Origin: an uncultured Lachnospiraceae bacterium
GTDB taxonomy: Bacteria > Bacillota > Clostridia > Lachnospirales > Lachnospiraceae
Length of the DNA stretch: 64,000 bases
Direction: 5' to 3'
Assembly (NCBI GenBank): GCA_944383265.1
Contig: CALWOX010000001.1
Coordinates: 1 to 64,000 of the forward strand
Positions 12,297 through 22,089 of the stretch are shown in pieces. The position numbers and the translations under genes are program-made. Numbering within the stretch: the first letter of the stretch is position 1; each line of letters starts with the position of its first letter. Under the pieces are notes generated by a model. It was not told the DNA's origin, ran no database searches, and saw nothing but the letters and a program-made list of their open reading frames with translations.

Positions 12297-12512
12297 ATGA
12301 TAGCTGATTTTTTTATTATGCTTATAAGGGGATATCAGAAGTATTTGTCTCCTCTTAAGATAAGAACTCACTGTATATACACGCCTACATGCTCTCAATA
12401 CGCCATTGAGGCAATAAAAAAGTACGGCGCGTTTAAAGGAAGTTTGTTGGCGATTTGGAGGATATTGAGATGTAATCCCTTCGCCAAAGGCGGTTATGAC
12501 CCTGTACCTTGA
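12297..12512 (+). CDS. yidD: Membrane protein insertion efficiency factor YidD
   Basis: This is a short protein of 71 residues thought to help YidC-dependent insertion at the membrane. It shows the family core: [11 protein letters not shown], then [15 protein letters not shown] with the conserved cysteines, and the terminal [16 protein letters not shown] 12297 (MIADFFIML) is preferred to an in-frame ATG at 12234, because the longer form would overlap the end of rnpA by 59 bases. It sits in the standard rnpA-yidD-yidC order. Confidence 0.9.
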   Translation: MIADFFIMLIRGYQKYLSPLKIRTHCIYTPTCSQYAIEAIKKYGAFKGSLLAIWRILRCNPFAKGGYDPVP

Positions 12513-12528
12513 TGAGGAGGTTATTGTT

Positions 12529-13806
12529 TTGACAGCTTTATTTTTGACTAAGACAGGAGGTATTTTAGGGCCTATTGCCGAGATAATGGGCGTTATAATG
12601 GACGCTCTTTTCAGATTTACCCAGACCTTCGGCGTTGTTAATATAGGTCTTTGCATTATTCTTTTTACTCTTGTCACCAGAATCTTGATGTTTCCACTGT
12701 CCTATAAGCAGGCCAAGTCTCAGAAGCTGATGAGCATAGTTCAGCCTGAGGTAATGGCTATACAGAAGAAATACAGCGGCAAGACGGATCAGCAGTCCAT
12801 GATGATGCAGAATGCCGAGATAAAGGCTGTATATGACAAGTACGGGACAAGTATGACAGGAGGATGCCTCCAGCTTGTTATACAGATGCCGATAATATTG
12901 GCACTGTATCAGGTAATACTTAATATTCCCGCTTATGTTCCCTCTGTAAAGCAGTATTTCACAAATATAGTCACAGCTATAGGAGGAGAGAGCGCAATAG
13001 GATCTCTCAGAGAGTTTATAAATTCCTCTGATGAGCTCGTAAATCTTGTAAGCCAGGCAAGGATAAGCGGCGGAGTTGACGGTATAGCCACATCAAATCA
13101 AATTATTGATTTTCTGTACAGGCTCAATCCCTCGCAGTGGGATATGTTTACAGAGCATTTTTCTCAGCAGCTTTCAGGAAACGCTCTTGTAACGGAAAGT
13201 ATAAATAACATTATAAACATGAATAATTTCTTCGGAATAAACCTTGCTACAGCTCCCGGAGCAGGAGGATTGTCAAATCCCAATATAGCTTGGATCATTC
13301 CGATATTGGCAGGTCTTTCACAGTGGTTCTCCACAAAGCTTATCCAGTCCCAACAGGGAACAGGAATGCAGGGAGATGATAACGCCATGGCAAGCACTAT
13401 GAAGACCATGAATATAATGTTTCCTTTAATGTCTGTATGGTTCTGCTTTACTTTTGCTTCAGGTATCGGTGTTTACTGGATCGCCAGCTCTTTTATAATG
13501 GGTATACAGCAGTATTTCTTAAACGCCCATTTCAAAAAAATGGACATTGAAGCCATGATAAAGCAAAATATAGAAAAGACAAATGCAAAGAGGGCTAAAA
13601 AGGGTCTTCCTCCTATAAATGAAAAGGCTACGGAAAGCCAGTTCAAAAAGCTTCAGCAGAAGGAGCAGAGGGAAGAAGAGAAGAGAAATGTAGCTCTTGA
13701 AAAAACAAAGGAAAGAGTTAAGGAGTCAAACAAGTACTATAACACAAGCTCCATAGCAGAGAGAGCTAAGATGGTACAGAAGTATAACGAAAAAAACAAT
13801 AAATAA
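12529..13806 (+). CDS. yidC: Membrane protein insertase YidC/OxaA
   Basis: This inserts and folds inner-membrane proteins with or without SecYEG. Several hydrophobic membrane segments are visible. The family core is present: FPLSYKQAKSQKLM, IQKKYSGK and GGCLQLVIQMPIILALYQV. IGVYWIASSFIMGIQQYFL lies near the last membrane span. The C-terminal tail is long and rich in Lys and Glu. An ATG at 12496 lies inside yidD with no clear ribosome site. A TTG at 12529 follows GATGAGGAGG with ideal spacing, so a TTG start giving 425 residues is chosen; the long form would be 436. Confidence 0.93.
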   Translation: MTALFLTKTGGILGPIAEIMGVIMDALFRFTQTFGVVNIGLCIILFTLVTRILMFPLSYKQAKSQKLMSIVQPEVMAIQKKYSGKTDQQSMMMQNAEIKAVYDKYGTSMTGGCLQLVIQMPIILALYQVILNIPAYVPSVKQYFTNIVTAIGGESAIGSLREFINSSDELVNLVSQARISGGVDGIATSNQIIDFLYRLNPSQWDMFTEHFSQQLSGNALVTESINNIINMNNFFGINLATAPGAGGLSNPNIAWIIPILAGLSQWFSTKLIQSQQGTGMQGDDNAMASTMKTMNIMFPLMSVWFCFTFASGIGVYWIASSFIMGIQQYFLNAHFKKMDIEAMIKQNIEKTNAKRAKKGLPPINEKATESQFKKLQQKEQREEEKRNVALEKTKERVKESNKYYNTSSIAERAKMVQKYNEKNNK

Positions 13807-13817
13807 ATGGGGGTGGA

Positions 13818-14459
13818 ATGATGGAACCGTTGAAAGTGTCCGCTAAGACATTGGATGATGCTATTACAAAAGCATGTATAGAGCTTGGAACTGCCTCTGA
13901 TAATATTGAGTATGATATAATTGAGACCGGTACTTCAGGAATCCTCGGTATAGGCGCAAAGCCCTATGTTATAAGCGTAAGGATCAAGGAAGAGCCTAAA
14001 AAGTCTGCCGAGGATGTAGCCTTTGAATTTTTGTCCTCTGTTTTTGAGGGAATGCAGGCCGATGTAAGTATTTCCGCAAAGTATGATGAAAAAGAGAGAG
14101 AGCTTGACATAAATCTCTCAGGTGACGATATGGGAATACTTATAGGAAAGAGGGGACAGACACTGGATTCACTTCAGTATCTCACAAGTCAGGTAGTTAA
14201 CAAAACTCAGGATTCATATGTAAGAGTTAAGCTTGATACCGAGAATTACAGAGAGAGAAGAAAAGTAACTCTCGAAAATCTTGCGAAGAACATAGCATAC
14301 AAGGTAAAAAGAACAAAGAAGCCTTTTGCATTGGAGCCTATGAATCCTTATGAGAGAAGGATAATACATTCCACTCTGCAAAACGATAACAGTGTAGCCA
14401 CAAGGTCGGAGGGTGAAGAGCCTTACAGACATGTAGTGATATATTTCAAAAAGAAATAA
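13818..14459 (+). CDS. khpB: RNA-binding protein KhpB (Jag)
   Basis: This Jag-type RNA-binding protein affects cell elongation and small-RNA biology in Firmicutes. The order is the N-terminal Jag domain (VSAKTLDDAITKA, then GILGIGAKPY), a KH domain around LIGKRGQTLDSLQYL, and a C-terminal R3H domain with NPYERRIIHSTLQ ending near EPYRHVVIYFK. It is 213 residues from ATG 13818. The adjacent in-frame ATG 13821 is equally possible and better spaced from GGGGGTGG. It follows yidC as usual. Confidence 0.93.
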   Translation: MMEPLKVSAKTLDDAITKACIELGTASDNIEYDIIETGTSGILGIGAKPYVISVRIKEEPKKSAEDVAFEFLSSVFEGMQADVSISAKYDEKERELDINLSGDDMGILIGKRGQTLDSLQYLTSQVVNKTQDSYVRVKLDTENYRERRKVTLENLAKNIAYKVKRTKKPFALEPMNPYERRIIHSTLQNDNSVATRSEGEEPYRHVVIYFKKK

Positions 14460-14474
14460 AATACAACACTTCAG

Positions 14475-14555
14475 ATGCTGCCGCGGAAAAGATCAGTTTA
14501 TTAAACATAATGTTTGGTATAATTGATATTGAGTCCACGGCAGCATTTTATATTT
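14475..14555 (+). terminator. Terminator after khpB
   Basis: ATGCTGCCG (14475-14483) pairs with CGGCAGCAT (14538-14546), and a T-rich tail TTTATATTTAT follows. The 54-base loop is long and AT-rich. It closes the rpmH-khpB unit before the separately transcribed secreted-protein gene. Confidence 0.7.
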
Positions 14556-14672
14556 ATAAAATTATCATGTTGTAAAACTCCGATAAAATAAGAAATTTGT
14601 CAGTAAAATATAATTTTTTTCCTACTCAATCCGGTATAATTAAATATATCTCGTATTCAGGAGGTGTATTAA

Positions 14673-15470
14673 ATGAGAGCATTAAATAAAATAATATTTT
14701 TATCTTTCTGTTTTTCAATTTTGCTTTCAGGAAATGCTTTTGCTTCATGGCAGAAGGATGATACAGGTTTTTGGTGGGATAATGGAGACGGAAGCTATCC
14801 TGCCGGTAAATGGCAGTGGATAGACGGAAATCAGGATGGGACAGCAGAGTGTTACTATTTTGACGATAAAGGATATATGCTTGAAAATACTGTGACTCCG
14901 GATTTATATACTGTTGATGAAAGCGGAGCATGGACAGTAGATGGTGTAGTGCAGAAAAGGATAACAGAAAGTGAATCTGATTTTTCGGAATCAGGTCATG
15001 AATACAAAGTAGGAGATATAAGCTTTAATCCCTCGGGAAGATTTTCACAAATTTCAGCCGACTTTCATGATGACGGAAGTTTATATATAGTTTCAGCAGA
15101 TGGGAGTTCTACAGCTGTAATAATGAATATGGATCTGGAAAGTGATGCTGAGCTCAGAGAAAAGGTGGAATTGGCAGAGGACTTGGGAATTGATTTTAAT
15201 TCTCAGGAAATGCAAAATGAGTTTAACGAAATGTTTATCTCCACTTTCACCTCGGAATTCGGGGAACCTGAAAGTATCAGTGACAGCAGCTTTAATTCAG
15301 GAAATTGGAGATGGATACATTATGGAGATTCATATTATTCTCAGAATGGATTGTATGTAGATATTTTGACAAGATTTTATAATAAGACCATGTATTCCAT
15401 AATGCTTGCATGTGACAGTCCCTGTGATGTAAACGCTTTTATGAATGAATGTATTATAACAACAGATTGA
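14673..15470 (+). CDS. Secreted protein with N-terminal wall-binding-type Trp/Tyr repeats
   Basis: This is a 265-residue protein with a clear signal peptide (MRALNKIIFLSFCFSILLSG, cleavage after NAFA). The next roughly 70 residues contain the pattern WQKDDTGFWWDNGDGSYPAG, WQWIDGNQDG and CYYFDDKGYML. This is the aromatic, Gly/Asp-rich pattern of choline/cell-wall-binding repeats. The rest (about 95-265) matches no family I recognise. The same N-terminal module occurs in the three tandem proteins of the mobile element at 44322-46953, so it is a chromosomal relative of that cargo. It interrupts the usual khpB-mnmG order and is preceded by AGGAGG. The binding role is inferred from the repeats; the C-terminal role is unknown. 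Confidence 0.8.
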   Translation: MRALNKIIFLSFCFSILLSGNAFASWQKDDTGFWWDNGDGSYPAGKWQWIDGNQDGTAECYYFDDKGYMLENTVTPDLYTVDESGAWTVDGVVQKRITESESDFSESGHEYKVGDISFNPSGRFSQISADFHDDGSLYIVSADGSSTAVIMNMDLESDAELREKVELAEDLGIDFNSQEMQNEFNEMFISTFTSEFGEPESISDSSFNSGNWRWIHYGDSYYSQNGLYVDILTRFYNKTMYSIMLACDSPCDVNAFMNECIITTD

Positions 15471-15512
15471 TTGCTTTGCATATAAGTTATTTTTATTGTA
15501 TACTCTTAAATT

Positions 15513-17432
15513 ATGGAAACTAAAAATACTGAAAAAAAGCATATAACAGAATATTGTGATGTGGTAGTAGTAGGGGCAGGTCATGCAGGCTGTGAGGCTG
15601 CCCTTGCCTGTGCACGTCTTGGATTTAATACAGTTGTATTTACTGTAAGTGTGGATTCTATAGCGCTTATGCCCTGCAATCCTAATATAGGAGGATCCTC
15701 CAAGGGGCATCTTGTGTGTGAGCTTGATGCGCTTGGCGGAGAGATGGGAAAGTGTATAGACAAGACCTTTATACAGTCTAAGATGCTCAATAAGTCCAAG
15801 GGACCTGCTGTACACAGTCTGAGAGCTCAGGCGGACAAGCAGAATTATATATCCGAGATGAGAAGAGTTCTCGAGAATACTGAAAATTTGAGAATAAAGC
15901 AGGCGGAAGTTACAGAGCTTATCACGGAAGATAGAGGGAATTCAAAAATTATAAGAGGTGTAAAAACATCCTCCGGAGCTGTTTACTTTGCAAAAAAAGT
16001 GATACTTTGTACCGGCGTATATCTTAAAGCAAGATGTATATATGGCGAGGTGAGCGAATATACCGGTCCTAACGGATTGAGAGCGGCAAATCAGCTTACA
16101 CAATCATTGATTGAAAACGGGATAACGGTAAGAAGATTTAAGACCGGAACTCCGGCAAGAGTTGACGGAAGGACTATAGATTATTCCGAGATGGAAGAAC
16201 AGAAGGGTGATGATTTTATAAGACCCTTTTCGTTTACGAATGAACCTCAGGATATAGAGAGAGAGCAGGTTTCGTGTTGGCTTACCTATACTAATGAGAA
16301 TACCCACAAGATAATAAGGGATAATATAGACAGATCACCGCTTTTTTCCGGTGAGATAGTGGGTACAGGTCCCAGATATTGTCCTTCAATCGAGGATAAG
16401 GTTGTAAAATTTCCTGATAAGGAAAGGCATCAGATATTCGTTGAGCCTGAGGGATATTATACAAATGAAATGTATCTAAGCGGAATGAGTTCTTCACTTC
16501 CTGAGGATGTTCAGCTTGATATGATAAGGACTATGCCGGGATTTTCTCATGCTGAGATAGTAAGGCATGCTTATGCCATAGAGTATGATTGTATAGATGC
16601 AACGGAGCTTAATAATACTCTTGAGTTCAAAAATATAGAAGGCTTGTATTCGGCGGGGCAGATAAACGGGTCATCAGGATATGAAGAGGCTGCAGTACAG
16701 GGACTTATGGCGGGAATAAATGCATCATTGTCTCTTAAGGGTAAAGAAGGACTTGTAATAGACAGGTCTGAAGGATATATAGGAGTTCTTATAGATGATC
16801 TTGTCACAAAGGAGACAAGTGAGCCTTACAGGATGATGACATCAAGGGCAGAATACAGGCTTTTGTTGAGACAAGATAATGCCGATCTGAGATTGACCGA
16901 GAAGGGTCATGATGTAGGACTCATAGATGACGATAGGTATAATAAGCTTATTGTTAAAAAGGATCTTATCGAAAAGGAAATAAAAAGGCTTGAGGAAACT
17001 ATTGCAGGATGCAATGACCTGATAAATGATTTCCTGAAAAAATATGGTTCTGCCGAGCTTAAGGAAGGGGCAGGTCAAAGCTATTCAGAACTTATAAAGA
17101 GACCTGAGTTAAACTATGAGCTCTTAAAGGAAATAGACAGTGAAAGACCTGAGCTTCCATGGAGAGTGAGAGAGCAGGTAAATATAGAGATAAAATATAA
17201 GGGGTATATAGAGAGACAAAAGCAGCAGGTAGAGCACTTTAAAAAGCTTGAGAGAAAAAAGATAAGTCCTGATATAGTATATGAGGATCTTAAGGGTCTC
17301 AGGATCGAGGCTGTTCAGAAGCTGTCAAAGATAAGACCGGAAAATATAGGACAGGCAGGAAGGATATCAGGTGTTTCTCCTGCAGATATATCAGTGCTTC
17401 TTGTGTATCTTGAACAGATGAAAAAGAAATAA
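15513..17432 (+). CDS. mnmG: tRNA uridine-5-carboxymethylaminomethyl modification enzyme MnmG (GidA)
   Basis: With MnmE this FAD protein modifies U34 of tRNAs reading split codon boxes. The protein is 639 residues, about the family length. The dinucleotide-binding motif [13 protein letters not shown] lies at about 20-32. Conserved blocks are [39 protein letters not shown] and [15 protein letters not shown]. The C-terminal helical domain begins near [14 protein letters not shown]. It is followed 24 bases later by rsmG, then mnmE. The gene has the same low GC as its neighbours. Confidence 0.96.
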   Translation: METKNTEKKHITEYCDVVVVGAGHAGCEAALACARLGFNTVVFTVSVDSIALMPCNPNIGGSSKGHLVCELDALGGEMGKCIDKTFIQSKMLNKSKGPAVHSLRAQADKQNYISEMRRVLENTENLRIKQAEVTELITEDRGNSKIIRGVKTSSGAVYFAKKVILCTGVYLKARCIYGEVSEYTGPNGLRAANQLTQSLIENGITVRRFKTGTPARVDGRTIDYSEMEEQKGDDFIRPFSFTNEPQDIEREQVSCWLTYTNENTHKIIRDNIDRSPLFSGEIVGTGPRYCPSIEDKVVKFPDKERHQIFVEPEGYYTNEMYLSGMSSSLPEDVQLDMIRTMPGFSHAEIVRHAYAIEYDCIDATELNNTLEFKNIEGLYSAGQINGSSGYEEAAVQGLMAGINASLSLKGKEGLVIDRSEGYIGVLIDDLVTKETSEPYRMMTSRAEYRLLLRQDNADLRLTEKGHDVGLIDDDRYNKLIVKKDLIEKEIKRLEETIAGCNDLINDFLKKYGSAELKEGAGQSYSELIKRPELNYELLKEIDSERPELPWRVREQVNIEIKYKGYIERQKQQVEHFKKLERKKISPDIVYEDLKGLRIEAVQKLSKIRPENIGQAGRISGVSPADISVLLVYLEQMKKK

Positions 17433-17456
17433 AATTTGTATTTTTATGAGGTGGAA

Positions 17457-18200
17457 ATGACCGATAATTTCAAAAACAATATAGTAAAAGAATCAAAAGA
17501 GCTTGGATTTTCACTTTCTGAGGATCAGATAAATAAACTTTATGTTTATTATTCTATGGTCGTTGAAAAAAATAAGGTAATGAATCTTACAGCTATAACA
17601 GATGAAAATGACTTTTTAGTCAAACATATAATTGACAGTATGGCTGTAATAAAAGCGGGAGATAATATAAAAAATATACTTTATGATTCGAAAAAAAGAA
17701 TTATAGATGTGGGTACAGGAGCAGGAATGCCCGGAATAATTATTAAAATATGTTTTCCGGATTCTAATATAGTTCTTTTTGATTCTCTGAAAAAAAGATT
17801 GAATTTTTTGGATGAGGTTATTTCTGAGCTTTCTTTGAAAAATATATATACGCTTCATGGGAGAGCAGAAGATATAGGCAGAGATAATAAATACAGAGAA
17901 TGTTTTGACCTTGTTGTATCAAGAGCTGTTGCAAATATGTCTACTTTGTCTGAATACTGTATTCCTCTTTTAAAAAAATCAGGTATTTTTCTGCCATACA
18001 AGTCAGGAGATATAGACACAGAGCTTAAAGAGTCGGAAAAGGCAATAAAGATTTTGGGAGGAACTTGCAGAGAAGTTATAAAATATAATTTGCCTGAAAC
18101 AGATATGAAGAGATCACTTCTTATAATAGAAAAATCTGTGAATACTCCCAAGGCTTATCCGAGAAGGGCAGGTATACCTGCAAAGGAACCTTTAAAATAG
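17457..18200 (+). CDS. rsmG: 16S rRNA (guanine527-N7)-methyltransferase RsmG (GidB)
   Basis: This SAM-dependent enzyme methylates G527 of 16S rRNA. The SAM-binding motif is IIDVGTGAGMPGIII near residue 80. NLTAITDENDFLVKHIIDSM and the VSRAVANMSTLSEY block are typical of RsmG. ATG 17457 with GAGGTGG just upstream gives 247 residues. An upstream TTG at 17436 would add seven residues and is less likely. It lies between mnmG and mnmE. Confidence 0.94.
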   Translation: MTDNFKNNIVKESKELGFSLSEDQINKLYVYYSMVVEKNKVMNLTAITDENDFLVKHIIDSMAVIKAGDNIKNILYDSKKRIIDVGTGAGMPGIIIKICFPDSNIVLFDSLKKRLNFLDEVISELSLKNIYTLHGRAEDIGRDNKYRECFDLVVSRAVANMSTLSEYCIPLLKKSGIFLPYKSGDIDTELKESEKAIKILGGTCREVIKYNLPETDMKRSLLIIEKSVNTPKAYPRRAGIPAKEPLK

Positions 18201-18224
18201 TTTTTTGTCAGAGAGGTTTATATC

Positions 18225-19637
18225 ATGAGTGAAACTATTGCTGCTATTGCGACAGGATTAACAGAATCAGGAATAGGAATAGTCAGAATTTCCGGAGATG
18301 ATAGCTATAATATTATTTCAAAAATTTTCAAGTCAAAGTCCGGTAAAAATATAGATTTAAGTGAAAGCCATAAGGTTCATTATGGCTTTATTTATAATGT
18401 TTCACGTGAAACATCAGATGAGGGTAAAAATGATATTTTAGATGAAGTCCTTGTTATAAATATGAAATCACCCAGGTCATATACCGGAGAAGATACTATA
18501 GAGATAGACTGTCATGGGGGTGTCCTCATGATGAAAAAGATATTTGAAAATGTTCTGGCTGCGGGTGCAAGACCTGCTGAGCCCGGTGAATTTACAAAGA
18601 GAGCTTTTATAAACGGAAGAATAGACTTAAGCCAGGCAGAAGCTGTAATTGATATTATTAATGCCAAGAATACAAGAGCATTAAAGGCATCTGTTACTCA
18701 GTTAAAAGGAAGTGTATCTGAAAAAATAAAAAATTACAGAAATACTATACTTGAGGATACAGCTTATATAGAAGCTGCATTAGATGATCCGGAGCATATA
18801 TCCTTAGACGGTTTTTCGGATAAATTGTATTCTGATGTGGATATAGTATCTTCAGGTATAAAGAAGCTTTTGGATTCATCAGAAAACGGCAAGCTGATAA
18901 AAGAGGGAATCAATACAGTCATACTTGGAAAACCCAATGCAGGTAAGTCTTCTCTTATGAATGTTTTGATAGGAGAGGAGAAGGCAATAGTCACAGATAT
19001 TGCAGGTACAACCAGAGATACTCTTGAAGCAAGTATCAATCTTTCAGGCTTGACTTTAAATATAATTGATACTGCGGGAATAAGAAATACTGATGACAAG
19101 GTTGAAAAAATCGGGATAGAGAGAGCTCTCAGTGCGGCAAAAAATGCGGATTTTATAATTTATGTTGTAGATTCAAGCGTTCCCATGGATGAGTCTGATA
19201 AAAAAATAATTGAGTTTATAAATACACATGATAAAAAATCACTTATACTTTTAAACAAGAGTGATCTTGAACAAAAAACAGATGTTAAAAAAATTACTGA
19301 TATGATAAATGATGGTTCTGCTAAAATACTTCAAATTTCTGCTAAAATGTCAATTGGTATAGATGAGCTTGAAAAAACTATAGAGGAGATGTTTTATTCA
19401 GGTGAAATCAACTATAATGATGAGATATTCTTGACTTCTGAGAGACAGAAAACAGCTTTGGCAAACGCATATTCAGCTGTTAATCAGGTAAAAGAATCTA
19501 TTAATGCAGGAATGAGTGAGGACTTCTTTACTATAGATCTTATGAGAGCATATGAGGAGCTTGGATTTATTATAGGTGAAGAAGTAAAAGAAGATCTTGT
19601 AAACGAAATATTCAGTAAATTCTGTATGGGAAAATAA
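18225..19637 (+). CDS. mnmE: tRNA modification GTPase MnmE (TrmE)
   Basis: This dimeric GTPase is the partner of MnmG in U34 modification. The protein is 470 residues. The N-terminal folate-binding domain includes ATGLTESGIGIVRISG and the CHGGVLMMKKI block. The inserted G domain has G1 GKPNAGKSSLMN, G2/G3 TTRDT and DTAGIR, and G4 NKSD. The C-terminus ends FCMGK, carrying the catalytic Cys of the usual FCIGK. A perfect parS site lies inside its coding sequence at 18398-18413. Confidence 0.96.
   Translation: MSETIAAIATGLTESGIGIVRISGDDSYNIISKIFKSKSGKNIDLSESHKVHYGFIYNVSRETSDEGKNDILDEVLVINMKSPRSYTGEDTIEIDCHGGVLMMKKIFENVLAAGARPAEPGEFTKRAFINGRIDLSQAEAVIDIINAKNTRALKASVTQLKGSVSEKIKNYRNTILEDTAYIEAALDDPEHISLDGFSDKLYSDVDIVSSGIKKLLDSSENGKLIKEGINTVILGKPNAGKSSLMNVLIGEEKAIVTDIAGTTRDTLEASINLSGLTLNIIDTAGIRNTDDKVEKIGIERALSAAKNADFIIYVVDSSVPMDESDKKIIEFINTHDKKSLILLNKSDLEQKTDVKKITDMINDGSAKILQISAKMSIGIDELEKTIEEMFYSGEINYNDEIFLTSERQKTALANAYSAVNQVKESINAGMSEDFFTIDLMRAYEELGFIIGEEVKEDLVNEIFSKFCMGK
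18398..18413. other. parS centromere site inside mnmE
   Basis: TGTTTCACGTGAAACA is the exact 16-bp Firmicutes parS palindrome. ParB/Spo0J loads here and spreads. It is embedded in the mnmE reading frame without breaking it (residues about 58-63, NVSRET), and lies about 7 kb from the origin. Confidence 0.95.
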
Positions 19638-19700
19638 ATAATTTATATTTTTCTTTAGTTGCGCGTCTAAATGTGCTATTATTAATAGCGTCTTAAAAAC

Positions 19701-19736
19701 ATAAAGGCATTCTGCCTTTATGTTTCACGTGAAACA
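19701..19736. other. parS centromere site upstream of parA, with adjoining inverted repeat
   Basis: A second exact TGTTTCACGTGAAACA lies at 19721-19736, in the mnmE-parA gap. It shares one base with an inverted repeat ATAAAGGCA/TGCCTTTAT (19701-19721). That repeat could end mnmE transcription or form the parA leader. parS beside parAB allows local ParB autoregulation. Confidence 0.95.
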
Positions 19737-19760
19737 TTAAAAAAGGTAAGGTTAAATATA

Positions 19761-20528
19761 ATGGGGAGAGTTATTGCAATTACTAACCAAAAAGGCGGTG
19801 TAGGTAAAACTACTACTGCCATTAATTTGTCTGCAGCATTGGCAGAGGCAGGACAAAGAGTATTATTAATAGATTTTGATCCTCAGGGAAATACAAGTAG
19901 TGGATTAGCAGCAGATATTGAAGAAGGAAAAACAATATACGACTTAATATGTGGAAATTCAGAGTTTGATAACTGTGTTTTAAAGAATACTGTTGAAAAT
20001 CTTGATTTAATTCCCGCCGACATGAATCTTGCAGGGGCTGAAGTAGAATTTCAGGAGCTTGAACATATGGAAAGCAAGCTTAAGGACGCAATCAAAGACT
20101 ATAAAAAAAATTATGAGTACATAATAATAGATTGCCCACCTTCTTTGAGCGTGCTTACAATCAACGCACTGACTGCCGCAGATACAGCAATAATACCGAT
20201 ACAATGTGAATACTATGCATTGGAGGGATTAAATCAGGTATTAAAAACAATTTATCTTGTGAGGAGAAAGCTTAATCCGGGACTTAAGGTGGAGGGAGTT
20301 CTTTTTACAATGTACGACTCAAGGACAAATCTTTCAGAGCAGGTCGTTGAAACCGTAAAAGAAAATCTGAGAGAAAGTATATACGAAACAGTCATACCGA
20401 GAAACGTAAAGCTTGCGGAGGCACCAAGCCACGGAAAGCCTATAAATCTGTATGACACAAGATCGACAGGAGCGGAGAGCTACAGACTTCTTGCTGCGGA
20501 GATCATGAGCAAGGAATCAGAGTATTAA
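19761..20528 (+). CDS. parA: Chromosome partitioning ATPase ParA (Soj)
   Basis: This Walker-type ATPase binds DNA non-specifically and is stimulated by ParB. It segregates origins and regulates DnaA. The protein is 255 residues. The deviant Walker A is KGGVGKTT with the signature lysine, preceded by ITNQ. The A' motif is LLIDFDPQGN, and Walker B is YIIIDCPPSLSVLT. It is a short ParA of the chromosomal Soj type, without an N-terminal HTH. It lies directly beside parS and 35 bases before parB. Confidence 0.95.
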   Translation: MGRVIAITNQKGGVGKTTTAINLSAALAEAGQRVLLIDFDPQGNTSSGLAADIEEGKTIYDLICGNSEFDNCVLKNTVENLDLIPADMNLAGAEVEFQELEHMESKLKDAIKDYKKNYEYIIIDCPPSLSVLTINALTAADTAIIPIQCEYYALEGLNQVLKTIYLVRRKLNPGLKVEGVLFTMYDSRTNLSEQVVETVKENLRESIYETVIPRNVKLAEAPSHGKPINLYDTRSTGAESYRLLAAEIMSKESEY

Positions 20529-20563
20529 AATCAGCCATAGAAATACGGGAGATATTAAATTAA

Positions 20564-21601
20564 ATGAGTAAAAAAGCATTGGGAAAAGGTTTAGGAGCAA
20601 TTTTTGGAGATGATTTCAGAGAAGAGCTCAGAGAGCCTGAAAAGAAAAAAGAAGAACAATATGTTGAATTGTCATTAAATACCGGAAACAAAACAGATGA
20701 AAATACTGAAACCATAGAGTTAAAAAAAGAAAAAGAAGAAAATAAAGAATTATATAAGTCTTCATCAGAATATACAGAGACAAATTATAATTCGGAAGAA
20801 AATTCTGAAAACAAAAATATTTACTCTGTAAAAATATCAATGATCGAACCAAACAGAAGTCAGCCAAGAAAAAAATTTGATGAAGAAGCTCTGACAGAAT
20901 TGTCAGAGTCAATGAAGAAGTTCGGTGTACTTCAGCCTCTTTTGGTAAAGAAGAGCGGTGAGTTTTACGAGATAATAGCAGGAGAGAGAAGATGGAGAGC
21001 CGCAAAACTCGCAGGACTTAAGGAAATACCTGTAATAATAAAGAAAATAGAAGATAAGGAAGCGGCAGAAATAGCTGTAATAGAGAATATACAGAGAGAA
21101 GATTTAAGTCCAATAGAAGAAGCACTTGCCTACAGAAGATTGATAACCGAATTCGGACTCACACAGGAGGAGGTAGCTGAGAGAGTATCAAAGAATCGAT
21201 CTACAATAACAAACAGTCTCAGACTTTTAAATCTTGATGACAGGGTCAGAGATCTTTTGGAAGAGGGAAAATTATCAAGCGGACATGCAAGAGCGCTTTT
21301 GGCTGTTGAGAATCGTGAGCGTCAATATGAGCTTGCAATGATAATAATTGAAAAGGGGCTGAATGTAAGAGAGACTGAGGCTTTAATAAAAAAAGAAGGA
21401 AGGGGACAAAGATCAAAGAAGATATCAGAATCTGCAGAGGAGTTGAAATTATACCTGGATAATATTGCGGAAGGGCTTACAGAAAATCTCGGAACAAAAG
21501 TAAGCATAGTTCAGGGAAAAAAGAGCAGAGGAAAAATCAGCATAGAATATTACTCATCTGAAGATTTTGAGAGAATAACAGATCTGTTGAGGAGAAAATA
21601 A
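20564..21601 (+). CDS. parB: Chromosome partitioning protein ParB (Spo0J)
   Basis: This CTP-dependent clamp loads at parS and spreads over origin DNA. The protein is 345 residues. It starts with the ParA-stimulating ALGKGLGAIFGD segment. A low-complexity Glu/Lys/Asn linker follows (about 25-85). The ParB/CTPase domain has NRSQPRKKFDEEAL and GERRWRAAKLAG. The HTH domain has LTQEEVAERVSKNRSTITN, and a C-terminal dimerisation region ends the protein. The long charged linker is unusual but plausible. Its stop overlaps the next start (TAATG). Confidence 0.95.
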   Translation: MSKKALGKGLGAIFGDDFREELREPEKKKEEQYVELSLNTGNKTDENTETIELKKEKEENKELYKSSSEYTETNYNSEENSENKNIYSVKISMIEPNRSQPRKKFDEEALTELSESMKKFGVLQPLLVKKSGEFYEIIAGERRWRAAKLAGLKEIPVIIKKIEDKEAAEIAVIENIQREDLSPIEEALAYRRLITEFGLTQEEVAERVSKNRSTITNSLRLLNLDDRVRDLLEEGKLSSGHARALLAVENRERQYELAMIIIEKGLNVRETEALIKKEGRGQRSKKISESAEELKLYLDNIAEGLTENLGTKVSIVQGKKSRGKISIEYYSSEDFERITDLLRRK

Positions 21602-22089
21602 TGGTTAGTTTCACTGTAAATCCGGTAATAATACTGAGCTCTGTTCTCAGTGTTATCAGTATTGCTGCAGCTATATTTGCAATAATAAAATATAAAGAGC
21701 TTTATCATCACTATGACTTGTTTATGAGAGGAAGAGATGCTGAGACTCTCGAGGATTTTATTTACAATGAGAAAGAGGATATAATGGCTCTTCAGGAGGA
21801 AGACAGAAATAATAAGGAAGCCATGAGACTGATGAACAGAAGTATACGGGCTTCATTTCAAAAGAAAGGTATAGTTCACTACGATGCATTTTCAGGAATG
21901 GGAGGAAAAATGTCATTTGCGCTTGCTGTTCTTGATTATACAAATACAGGATTTGTTCTCAATTGTATGCACTCAAGAGAGGGATGCTTTCTTTATATAA
22001 AAGAGGTAGATGCAGGCACAACGGATACGCCTCTCGGTGCGGAGGAAAAGGAAGCGCTGGAGAGAGCGTTGGGATATATTAACGACTGA
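21601..22089 (+). CDS. DUF4446 family membrane protein
   Basis: This 162-residue protein has one N-terminal membrane span (about residues 6-27). A charged segment LEDFIYNEKEDIMALQEE follows, probably helical. The conserved domain contains GIVHYDAFSGMGGKMSFALAVLD and GFVLNCMHSREGCFLYIKEV. I recognise this as DUF4446, which often sits beside parB in Clostridia; its function is not known. It overlaps parB by one base (TAATG) and the next gene by one base (TGATG), so the three are translationally coupled and the products may act together at the membrane. Confidence 0.82.
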   Translation: MVSFTVNPVIILSSVLSVISIAAAIFAIIKYKELYHHYDLFMRGRDAETLEDFIYNEKEDIMALQEEDRNNKEAMRLMNRSIRASFQKKGIVHYDAFSGMGGKMSFALAVLDYTNTGFVLNCMHSREGCFLYIKEVDAGTTDTPLGAEEKEALERALGYIND

